The translations under genes and the position numbers were made by a program. The notes under the pieces were generated by a model. The model saw only the letters and a list, made by a program, of their open reading frames with translations. It was not told where the DNA came from and did not search any database. From Parvularia atlantis (lineage: Eukaryota; Opisthokonta; Rotosphaerida), in assembly GCA_943704415.1 (NCBI GenBank), contig CALSCO010002143.1, forward strand, positions 1 to 21,515: DNA of 21,515 bases, written 5' to 3'. Positions 8,901 to 20,900 of the stretch are shown piece by piece (the stretch's first letter is position 1; each line of letters opens with the position of its first letter).

Positions 8901-11900
8901 GTCGCACGACGTCGTCAAAGAGCGACCGCTGTTGCAGCACCACGTGGGTCAGGTGCTCGGCGATGCCCAGGCCGCGCTCGACGTCGCGCCGCGAGAGGTC
9001 CGGCACGGCACCCTGCGCCGCCGCGCGCAGCGACGCAAGCCGCGCCAGCGTGCGGAAGTGGTATGCCGACGCCTCGGCCCACAGCGGAATGCCCGCACCG
9101 TCGGCACTCGGTTGCGCCAGCACGTAGAGGGACTCGAAGTGGCGCGGCGAGAGCGCGCCGCGGTGGTGCGTCAGCCCGAGCAGCGCTAGCTGGCGCAGCA
9201 GGTCCGCGAGCGCGCGGTGCTTCTGCGTCTTGAGCGCCTGGAACACCGGCCGCTTCTCCTCCGTGTAGGGCAGGGCGGCTGCGTCGCGTGCGCGGAACTG
9301 CTGCACCTGGTCGATAATCGTGCCCGCGAGCGCGTCCGCCGCCAGCACCGCGTTGACCGGCAGCAGCAGCGCCGCGGGCCCTGTGCCGCCGGCGTGCTGC
9401 GCGAGACGGCGTGCGAGACGCGGAACGCGCGCGTGCAGCGCCTCCGACACGTCCTGCGGGCCCTCCGGCAGCTGCGCTTGTGCCACGTCCACCGCGGCCT
9501 GCAGCTCGTGCTCGATCGCCGCCGTCACCGCGGCCAGCAGGCCACCGAGCCGCTCGCCCGAGCGCGTGGCTGCAGTCGGTTCGTCGTTGCGCGCGGCGGG
9601 CCCGGACGCGCTCAGCACGGCCTCAGGGGCCTGGCGCAGCTCGGCTAGGAATGTCTGCACGGGCGTGTTGAGCAACTCGTCGTACTTGCGCAAGAAGCGC
9701 CCGAGCGTGCGGTGCGACCTGCGTCCTCGTCAGCCCACCCCCGGCGTGCAGCGCAGCGCACGACGCACTTGTCGGCCGACTGCTTGAGCGCAAAGTAGTT
9801 GAGGTCGTTCCACCGCGCGAGCTTGACCACGCCCTTCAGCTCCGTCTCGAGCGGGGCGCGCCGGCGCGCCATTGCGCCTTCTATGCCTGGGACAAACTGC
9901 GCGTAGAACGCGGCCAGGTTGCGCAGGATCCGCGGCAGGGGCGTCTCGGGCGCGCGGTCCACGAGATCAGCGGCGAACGCCCGCAGCAGCTGCAGTCGCG
10001 CGCCAAATGAGCCCAGCGTCGCGCCCTGCATGAACTCGTCCAGCGCCTTGCACACATCCGTCAGGTGCTTCTGCACATCCTCCTCCGCGCCGCCGTCCGT
10101 CTCGAGAGCGGCGGCGAGCGGCACCAGCAGCCGGTGCAGGAAGAACCACGAGCGCGCGCTCTTGGCCTGCACCGCGTCAAGCACGTCAGCTGCGGACACC
10201 CGTCCGCAGACAGGCGCACCGCATAGCGCGCTCCGCGCGTCGCCAGCAGCGTCGGCCAGGCCTGCACCTCGAGCTTGCGCCAGCGGATGATCAGCTGCGC
10301 GCACTGCTCGAGGTGCGTCTGCAGCGACATCGCCTTGGACGCGTACTCCTCCCAGTCTTGCGCGCGCTTGAGCTGCGTGCGAGAATCGTGTCAGCGCAGC
10401 ACACACTCTCGCTCGCACAGCACGGCGCGCACCAGCAGCTCCAGGCCCGTCACCAGCTGCGCCAGCGGCGACGTCAGCGCAAAGCCGAGGATGCGCTTGG
10501 CGATGGCCAGGATGGCGAGCAGGACGGCGTGCTCTGGCCACTGCTCCAGCTCGGCGCGCAGCTTGACTTGCAGACCCTCGAGCACCTGCACAGACGGCGT
10601 GGTCAGCCATAAGACGGCGAGCATGAACGCGCACGCACCGGTACTACCAAGCGCGCCTCGGCAATGTTGGCGTCGTGGTAGAAGCTGTACTGGCCCGCAC
10701 AGTGCAGACGCACGGCCGGCGTGTCTGTCTGTGCTGCCAGCGCGTCCGCAGGCACGTCGTCCGGCGCTGCGGTCACCGTCGCCGCGGCTGAGCGCGTCCG
10801 TCGTCGGTCTTCGACCTTGACCGTCGCGAGCGTGTGCGGCACGTCGGTCGTCTGGATGCGCGCGGCCGCGTGCGCCGCAGCGAGCACGTGCGCGCCGTGC
10901 GCCAGGCTGTCAACAGCGTGCGGCGCGGCGCCTTGCAGCAGCGTCAGCAGGTGCGCAAACGCCCGGTAGCCCGTCAACACCGCGCGCTCGTGCTCGGGTG
11001 CGCTCAGCGGGCTCACGTCCAGGAACGTGCGCACGTGCACGTCGCACACCAGCTGCAGGTTGTCGTCCGTCAGCGCAAGTGCGATGGCGTCGTCGCGCTC
11101 GGTGAATGCCGGCCGCGTGTCTGCTCGCGATGCCGCGGGCCCTTGCTCGTCGTTCAGCTCGTCGCGCGGCATTAGGTCCGCAAACAGCTGGCCGTGGCTC
11201 GGAAACGCCGCAACAAACGCGGCCTGGTCCAGCTCGTCGTCGCCCACGAGCTCTGTTGTGCGCACGCGGTGCCGGTAGAACTCGTTCTCGCGCCGCTCAC
11301 GCTCGGTCCGTGCATCCTCGCCCCGCTGAAACAGGTCCGCAAACGCCGCAAAGAGCGTGCGCAGCACGCCGACCGCGCCCGGTGCCGGCGTCGACGCCGC
11401 TCGCAGCCACGCGAGCGCGCGCAGCAGAAGGGCACACAAGTAGATGATGAACGCCGTCGGCGACGGCCGCCACGGCAGCAGGGCGAGATCGCCGGTCTCG
11501 CCCGCGAGCGCATCGCGGAAGGCGTCGCGCACTGCCGCGATCGCCGTCGGCTGTGCAAGGGCAGCTAGCACGCGGTCGTCATCCTCGGCGCCCGCGGCGA
11601 CGTGCGGGAACTTGGCGAGGAGGCGCAGCGCCGCGAGGAGAATCTGCTGCCGCTGCGCGGTCTCGGGCGCAGTGGGCCGAGCCGCGCGCAACATGCGTAA
11701 GCCGTTCTGCCGCGGCGATGTTAAGCCAGCTGCAGCCACGCCCGTGCACCCACGCGCGCACCTTAATCGCGTAGATGCCCCAGACGGCCGGCGCCGTCAG
11801 GTCGCGGTAGCCGTCGTACTGCGACAGCAGCCGTGCCGCGATCGTGTCAAGCAGGCGCTGCTGCACTGCCTCTTGGCTGCTTGCAAGTGTGCTCGGCGCG

Positions 11901-14900
11901 GTGCCTGCGCTGCCGAGGGTTGCAGCGAGACTGTGCGCGCGCACGCGTTCGTCAAAGGCAGACGGGCGCTTATACAGTTGCGCACCTGGCCAGACGCTCG
12001 CTCGGGCGCAACAGGCTCTCGAGCTGGTGCATGTCCTGGTGCAGCTGCGGCAGGCGCGCGCGCTGGTGCGCCGGCCGCTCGACGATGTGCTGCGCTGCGG
12101 CGGTCTCCTCGGAGCACAACAGCTGCAGACGACGCGCGAGCTGCACCACGACCGGGGACGCCGCTGCCGCACCGTCGGTCTCAAGGCCGTGCTGCACGTG
12201 CTCGACGATGACCCGCGCGGCCACGTCCATCGACGTCTGCCGGTTGAGCGACAGCAGCACGCGCGCGCGGCTCGTCGGGTCCACGGGCGCGGGCAGCAGG
12301 TAGCTGTGCAGCAACCCGCGGCCGGCCGCGATCCACGCACGGCCCAGGCAGCGCGTCTTGTGCGTCGCGTCCGATGCACCCTGCGCGTCGACGAACGCCG
12401 AGAACACGTCGATCACGTCTGCACGCACGGCCGCTGCGAGTGGGATGGTAGAGTCGCAGGCCGACAGCTCGTGCGCCACCGTCTGCACCGCGACGAGCTC
12501 CGGCAGGCTACCACGCTCCGCGAGCGACAGGAGCGACTCGAGGGCGGGCGCAGCGGCGCCGACGGGGTTGTGCGCTAGGGCGACAAGCGCCGCGAGCGTG
12601 AGCACCTCGCGCCACCAGAGCTGCTCCGTACGCGGTGCGAGCGAGATGGCTGTCGTGCCGGGCGACGGCTGCACCGCGAGCACGAGGGCGTCCGCGTGCG
12701 TTGGCAGGCTGTCATCGCGCTCGTTGTTGAGCCACTGCAGCAGGCGGCGCAGCTCGTCGAGCGACGCGACCGCCGCGCCCAGCGACACGGTCTCAAACGG
12801 GCGCACTGTTTCGAGCACGAGGGCCGACGTTGCCGCGCGCAGCTCGAATGAGACCGGGTCGCGTGTGACGGCCTCGGCCGGCCATGTGACCGTCTCCGGC
12901 TGCGCCTGCCATACGGTCGCGTTCCAGGCGACGACGAGGTCCACAAAGACGCTGCGACGCACACCGGCGTCGTCACGATCGCGCACGAGCCACGCCACGT
13001 GCGGTGCGAGCTGCTCGGCCAGCTGCACGTCCCCAGGATCAAGCATGCGACTGTCGGCGAGGAGCTGTGTGGCGAGACGCGCCAGCGCCCCACGCTGGCG
13101 CATCGCGCGCGAGACGGCAAACAGGCGGGCGAGGCCCGCGGGCACGGCGGCCATCGGTTGCGCGGGGGCGTCCAAAGCCGGCGCCGGCTGCGGGTGCACG
13201 CCGCGATGGTAGAGCGCGCCCCACGAGCGCAGCGCGTCGAGCCGCAGCACCTCGTGCAGCTTGGTAGCCTGCGCGCGAAGCCCCTCTTCGGCACCAAACA
13301 AGCCCGCGCTGCCGACGACGTCCGTACTCACGGCGCCGTCGAGGCCTTGCAGCGTGAAGGCCTCCTGTACAAACACCGTGAGGCTGTCGACGTCGAGCTC
13401 GCTCGCCTCGGCGCAGTGCCGGTGCAGGTGCTCGAGCAGCTCCGCGAGGCGCGTCACCGCAATCAGCACGTCCTCGGCGCTCGCTCCAGGTGTGCAGCAG
13501 CTGTCCAGGCCCGTACCGTACGTCCGCAGCAGCAGCGCCTCGGTGACGGCAACGAGCGTGCGCTCCGCCAGCTGCACGAACGGCGCGATCACCGGCAGGG
13601 CGGGCGGCGGTGCCGCTGTCGGGCTCCACCGGCGGCCGCTCCAGTCGAGCGACTGCGCCCAGACACTCTCCGTCGGCGCGGGCTTGCGCTGTAGGGAGAG
13701 CAAGCGCGCGCGTGTCTCGAGCAGCGACGCGGCAAAGGCAACGGTCGCGTGCAGCGACGGGTTGACGTGCAGCCGCGCTTGCGCCATCGCCAGCCACCGG
13801 TCCGGGTGCACCGGCAGGCTCGACGCCAGGTCGCCCGCGTCAGCGCTCGGCAGCAGACGCGGCAGCACGGCGCCCTCGATCCAGCGGTAGTAGTGGCGCA
13901 CGACGTCGTCGGCATCGCTCGCTGTGACGGCCTCGACGATGCGCTGCGTTGTGCCAGCATGCCGGCTTGCGAGGCCGCGGAGAATCGCGACAAGCGAGCG
14001 ACGTCGTCGGGGCACAGCTACTGCGGGGGCGTGATCCTCGGCCGCGGCGAGAAGGGCGCGTTGCTCGGACGAGGGGGTCTCCTGCGCCGCAGCTAGCGCA
14101 GCGCTCGACAGCGACCGGAGCGACGCCACGCCGTCAGTGTGCCGCTGCAGGAGCCGCGCCTCGCCCGTTGTCCACGGTGCCACGGCCGCGGCGTAGCCGG
14201 CGAGCACCCCGTCGTCGCTCGCGCGCGCGTCAGTCCACAACTGCGAGAGGTCGGCAGCAGACACGATGCCCTGGGTGCGCGGGCCGTAGACGAGTGCGAT
14301 GGCCGTGGCGGCCGCGTCGTCCAGTGACACACCGCGCTGGATCTGTTCGAGCAGCAGGCGCGCCACTTGCAGGGCGTCGCGCGCGTAGAGTGCCTGGCTG
14401 ATGGCGCCTCGGTCGCGCAGGGCGGCATCGACGGCGCGGTGCAGCGCCACCAGCGCGCGGCACATAGATGCGTTGACGACGCCGACGCCCGCGAGCAGCC
14501 GCGCCAGGTCCGCGTCGGCGCAGGGCAGCTCCGCGTGCGAGAGCATGCCGAGCGACTGGGCAGCACTTGCAAGCGGCTTGCCGTTCACGAGCAATAGGTG
14601 CGGTGTCGCGACTGCCGGCAGCTCGGACGGCGCGAGCAGGGCGACCTCGAGGGCGCGGTTGCGCATCGCACGCGAGATCTCCCCAAAGCGCGGGTCCATG
14701 CACAGAAACAGGCGGAAGGCCGGGTGCGGCTTGATCTGGCGGATCTGCCCGTCGACGAGGCCACGCTCCGACACGGCAAGGACACCGTTGGGCTCGAGCA
14801 GTGGGTTGAGGCGGTCCAGTACCGACGGCGAGCAAAAGTTGACGTTGTCTAGCAGCACCCAGCCGCCCGTGTCGAGCGCGCGCAGTAGCGCGCCGTCAAC

Positions 14901-17900
14901 CCACTCGAAGCGGCCCGATGTCGTCGTCTCGTGCGCAGCGCGCAGTGCTGCCAGGTCGCGCCGCAGCAGGTCCACGTCGCTCGGCGCCACGGACGACACA
15001 CCGGCCAGGCGGTCGAGGACGGCAGCGACGCGATCGAGCCGCGGCGTCGACGCGTCGTGCGCGTCCGTCTGTGCCGTCGACCACGTCGAGAGCAGCTCGG
15101 TCGTCGCCGTCGTGGGCGACATGCCCTGGCCGCGCGGCGGCAGCAGCTCTGCGCGCACCGCGCGCTCGACCAGCGCGCCCACGCGGCCCAGCAGCGCCTT
15201 GAACGTGCGATTGAGGTCGACTTGCTCAAAGCTCCCGAGCAGCTCGGTCGTGTCCACGCCCGAGTTGACGGCAAACTCGGTCAGGGGCTGCTGCATCAGC
15301 TGCGCCAGCAACCGCACGAGCGCCGTCTTGCCGCTCGCTGAGGGCCCGGTCAGGAGCGTCATCCAGCCCTGGCGCACGGCGCACGCGAGCGCCTCGAGTC
15401 CGCCGGCCTGCGATGCCAGCAGACGTAGCGGCGTCTCGGAGTCGACGTCGACTGCCGACTGTGACGCTGCACGCGGCACGACGATGTCGCCGACGACGAG
15501 CACGCTCGGAAGCAGGTGCACAGCGGGCGCTGCTGGGAAAGGCGCGTCGGCGTCGCGCAGCACCATCGTCGCAAACAGCCGCCACACGCTCTCGCGGTCG
15601 GCTTGTGTGCGCAGGCGCACAAGGTAAACCATCGGCATCGTGCGCGCAAAGTCGGCGAGCTGCAGCGGCACGGCCGGGTCGCACGGCGCAGCCCGCGCGA
15701 GCTCGAGCCACCGGAAGACGTCGCGCAGGTTGAACTCCCACGGCGCGCCGCGTCGGCCCACTGGCCCGCCTGGTGCCGTCGCCAGCGCGACGCCGTTGTT
15801 GAAGTCAAGCAGGCGCGCGAGCAGGGGCCGGTCGAGCGACGGCACGGCCGACAGCACGATCGTCTCGAGGTCGACACGGCGCAGCGCGCGCACATGCACT
15901 TGCGAGAAGCGGTTCAGGAACGACTTGGGCAGGCCCTTGCGCCCGCCGCCCTGCCGGGCCGGGTTCTGGCAGGCGAAGATGCGCGTGTGCGGCGACAGAT
16001 GGAAGGTCAGGTCAAGCTCGGGGATGTACACGGCCGCGCGGTGGTCGAGGCACGCGTTGAGGCCTGCGTGCATGCGCGTGAGGCGATGCGACAACGGCGC
16101 GCATCGGGCGCACCCTCGAGCACAGACTGCGAGGCCAGGTTGAGCTCGTCCAGCAGGATCCAGTGGCCCACGCGCAGCGCCATGAGCAGCGGGCCGTCAC
16201 GCCACGCAAACTCGCCGCCCTGGCCGCCCTCGACCGGCAGGTCGGCGCCAAACAAGTCCGACAGGTCCGTCTGCTCCGACAGGTTGATCCGCACAAGCTC
16301 GTGCCCTACGACGGCGACGCTTCTCAGCGCGCCATCACGAGAGTGTGCCGAGCGCGCACCGCCAGCGGCCGCCAGCTGCTGCACGAGTGTTGTCTTGCCC
16401 ACGCCCGGCGGGCCCTCAAGCAAAATCGGCTTGGGCAGCTGCAGCGCGCGCAGCACGCGCAGCGCGTTGTCCAGTGTCGTCGGTGCGTCGAGCGCAAAGG
16501 TCTGCGATCGTGTGCGGTTATGACACGAGCAGGCGGCACACGCACGCGCGCACCTCGGACGCCGTCGACAGCAGACCGCCGCGCTCAACCGTGAACGGCC
16601 CGACGCCAAACGCGCGCTCGTCGACGAAGAACGACCACCGCGTCGGCACGGCGGCGTGTGCTGCTGGCGACGGCACGCTGGCGAGCGCTTGGCGGCGCAG
16701 GTGCTCCACGCAGCCGCGCGCGAAATCCTCGCCGTCGAGCACATCGAGCGCGTCCAGCAGCACAAGCGACGCGCCTTGAACTGCGCAAACGGGCCGCAGT
16801 CAGCTCAAGTCGACACGCGCGTACGAGGCCACGCGCGTACCGTACGCCTCAACCGCGCCGATGCGTGCGTGCGTCGCCGCGACAAAGCGCACCCACGACA
16901 GCACGTCGCGCAGCGACACCGTCACGCGCGCCGCCCCGCCGAGCCGCTCCGCGCCCGCCGTGCGGTACCAGTCGAGGAAGTCGAGCAGCGGGCCGTTGAG
17001 CGCCTGCAGCTCGTGCGGGAGGTAGCCGGCGACGAGCTGGCTCAGGTTGGCACGGTCTGAGATGGTCGGGACCCAGATCTCGGTGAAGCGGTTGCGCAGC
17101 GCGGGCGAGAGCTCCTTCTTGCCGTAGTCGCCACCCGGGTTCATTGTCGCGAGCACCGCAAAGCGCTCGCGGCCGCGGATCTCCTCGACCGTGTCCCCGC
17201 CCTTCTCGGCGAGCACGAGCAGCCGGCCGGGCTCCAGCACCGAGTTGAGCCGCTCCAGCACCGAGTCGTCCGCGAGCGAGATCTCATCTAGCAGGAACAG
17301 ATCGCCTTGGCGCATCGCCTCGACCAGCGGGCCGTCCTGCCACTCAAACAGCGTCTTGGCCACCCGGCCGAGCTGGTGCAGCCGCTCGAGCTTGGGCTGC
17401 AGCACGGCGCGCTGCTCGGCGGCCAGGTCGCACAGCGCGACGGCCTCGTCCAGCGCCCTAAGTTTGGCCGATGGGTCCTCAGCCGCGCTCATCGCTTGCA
17501 GCAGTGTCTCAAGCGGCGTCCTGTCGCCACGCAGCCCAGAGAGCAGCTGCGTGCCGAGCACGTCGCACCCGTGCGCCAGCTCGGCCAGCACCTGCCCGCG
17601 GCGCCGCATGGGCCGCTGGCTGCCGAGAAAGTCGGCCGTCTCCGAGTGCTCATGGCAGTTGACGATCACGAGACGCTGCTCGAGCACCTTGGCAAGCACC
17701 TGCCGCCACGAGCGCGTTGGCTGAGCGTGCGCCCCGGCAGCCTGTAACACCGCCAGGCGCACCTGACAAACGCTCGTCTTGCCGCAGCCGGTCTCGCCCA
17801 CGAGCAGCACGGGCTCGCGGAATTCGATGCAGCGGCTCACGAGCGCAAACAGCCGGCACAGCGCCTCGGTCCAGATGACGCCGTCCAAATCGCCGCTGCG

Positions 17901-20900
17901 CACGCACGCGCGTCAGCCGATGGGGTGCAAGCGGGGCGTACACACGGACCGGCTGCGCGCAGCCACGAGACGAGCGCCGATTGCGCTCGCCTCTAGCCTG
18001 CCGAGCGCGTACATCGCGGCCGGGTCGACCTTGACCTTGAGGTGCTTCTCGAGCACGTGCCGCACGACCGCCTTCTCGTCGTCGTTGCGCACGCGCTCGG
18101 CTGGGCAGTGTCAGCGCGTGTCGGCCCCCGCACAACGCCCACGCGCTGGCGCACCCAGCAGCATGTAGCCGTCGTTGGCCAGCTCCTGGTACGACGCCGC
18201 GTTGCGCTGCGCCCACCGGAAGAGGTCGCGCAGGGTGATGAACCCCTGTCGGCCGGCAAACACACGCGTCGTCTAGGACGCACGTCAGGCGAGGGCGAGC
18301 GTTGCAGCAACAAGGTGACACGTGCCTGGCGTCGCGCCTGCAGGTTCACGTAGATCTCGACCAGCTTGTCGGCATACGACGGTGCGACAAACGGGCACCG
18401 GCCCTGGATGATCGTGCTGAGCTCGCCCTACGCATGCGGGCGTCAGACGCGGCGCCCGCTGCGATGGGTGGCCGCACGCACGTGCGGAATCTCGTCAAAG
18501 TGCAGCTCGAGGAAGCGGTTGCGGAACGCGCGCGAGAGCTGCTTGCGGCCGCCATACACGCCCGGCGGGTTCTGCGTGGCGAAGAGCATGAACGACGGGT
18601 GCGGGTGCACGGTTTGCTGCGCGAGCAACGGTCAGCGGCAGGGCGGCACGCGCAGCCTCGGCCAGGGCACCTGCGTCTCGTGAATGAACAGCTCGCGGTT
18701 GTCGTCCAGCAGGCGGTTGAGCGCCTCTAGCACCTCGGACGGCGCGAGGTTGAGCTCGTCCAAAACGATCCAGTGCCCTAGCGCCGCGTCAGCGCCACGC
18801 GGGCAAACGGCGCAACCAAGCGCACCCTTGCGAAGCGCCTCTACAAGCACGCCCTCATGGAACACGAGCCGGCCGGACGTGTCCGTGACGTAGCTGCCGA
18901 GGTACTCCTGCAGGTCCGTGTGCTCGTGGTTGTTGATGCGCACGAAGCGGTGGCCCGTCTTGTACGCCTGCGACGTCTCACGTCAGTGCGCGCCCGTGCC
19001 GTAAACGGCGCACCGCACCAGGTACTCGATCATCGACGTCTTGCCGGCCGAGGTCGGGCCCTGGATGAGCACGGGGAAGCTGCGGACGCGCGCGCGAGCA
19101 GTGAGCATGAACGGCAAGCGACGGGCGCACGACGCACCGGCGCGCGGCCACGACGCGGGCCAGCGAGCGCAGGTTGGCCTTGACCGACGGCGTGAGCGTG
19201 TACGGCGGCGGCTCGTGGCGCTGCTCCGGCTGCTGTTGCTGCGGCGGGGCGCGCAGGATCCAAAAGTGCTCGACGAGCTCGTGGGCAGCGCCGCTCGCGT
19301 CTGGCGGCGGCTGCGACGGCACATTGTTGAGCAGGGCGCGCACGTTGTCCTGGCGGAAGACGGTCGTGTCGAGGCGCTGCCGCAGGGCCGCGGCCGACGT
19401 CACGTTGAGCTGCGTCAGGAAGGCCATGCTCAGGCCCTCGTGCAGCGCGCGGCGCCAGCCGTAGACCGGGGCCACAATGGCCGTGTACTCGAGCGCGCGC
19501 GAGAGCGTGCGCAGCGAAAAGTGCGGGCGCACGCCGGCGCCGTCGACGAGGCTGCCGTCGGCCGCGAGCGCGCGTGCGTGGCCGTAGAACGCGACAATGT
19601 CCTGCCAGGGCGTGGCGCTTGCGGGCAGGCGGCCGAGGTAGGCGCGGACGACCTCGCCCAGGTCCTCGGGCTGCGTCATCTCGTCCACGTAGAGCTCCGT
19701 CAGGCGGCTGCGCAGGGCCGGCGGCAAGTCGCGCTTGCCCACGTCTGTGGCCGGGTTCATGCACGCGAACACGCGAAAGTCGGCGTGCCGCTCGACCACG
19801 GCCTGCGCGTCGTCACCGCGCTCCGGCAGCACCAGCGTCCCGTGCGCCGACTCGAGCAGACCGCTCAGGCTCTCTAGCATCTCAGTCGAGGCCAGATTGA
19901 CCTCGTCGAGCAGGACCCACTGGCCGCGCTGGACGGCCTTGACGAGCAGGCCCTCGGCAAATGCAAAGAGAAAGTTGCTGGCGATCTGCTCGTGCTGCGA
20001 CGCAAACTGGCGCAACTGCTCGCCAAAGGCCTCCCAGCTCTCAAGCAGGGTCGGGCCGTCCAGGCGCATCCGGCGCACGCGCTGCACGCTCGCCTCGCCC
20101 TCGGTGCCGGCGGGCTCGGCCCCTGCCGCCGCCGCCCCCGCCGCGCCGAGCTTGCCAAACGCCTGCTCGAGCGCGTTGCCGAGCAGTGCCGTCCAGCGCA
20201 CCCACCGGTGCTTGGCAAAGGCGGCCTGGATGCTCGACAGGAAGCGCTGGTTGGCCTTGCGCGAGAATGTGCGCGCAAAGAGCGCCTCAAACTTGTCCAT
20301 GAGCGGCGTAGCCAGCTGGAGCACATCCACGGGCTTGAAGCCGCCGAGCAGGTCGGCCGACTCGGACTGCTGGCTCAAGTTGACAACGTGCAGCTTCCGG
20401 CCCGTGCGGTCGGCCAGATGCTGCACCAGCGACGTCTTGCCCACGCCCGTCTCGCCCACGAGCAGCACGGCCTCGTTGCGCTGCACGGCGACCGCCAGCC
20501 GCTCCAGCTGCCGCAGCGTGTGGCCCGTGTAGGCAAACGTGCTGGCAGCTGCAGCCGCGCTCGCCGACGCAGCCGACACGGGCAGCACGGCCCGGCCGAT
20601 CGTCAGCTCGCTCGGCGTGCGCTGCACGGTCGGGCGCTGCTGTGCTGTGAGGTGCGCAGTCAGCTCGCACGACAGCCCGAGCTGGTGCGACCGTCGATAG
20701 CGGTGTGAGCGCGCGTCAAACCATCACGCCGAGCGCACACGCGCACCTCATCTGCGAGCGCCTGCAGGACGCTCGCGCGTGCGGCCGTCGACGGCACCAT
20801 CGCGCAGTAGCAGTCGAGCGCCTCGGTGATGAACACCTCGCGCACGGCCTGCGAGACGTACGTGCTGTCGCTCGGCATGCGCGGTGCCACGCGCCGGCAC

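Noticed and set aside
14828-14868. Loss of the catalytic glutamate in MDN1 AAA6 Walker B as a mutation
   Set aside because: As far as I recall, midasins in general have DN at this position in AAA6, so it is a family feature and not decay of this gene.
14401-15627. Plus-strand open frame of 408 codons opposite MDN1 AAA6
   Set aside because: Serine/arginine-biased shadow of an unmistakable AAA module on the minus strand.
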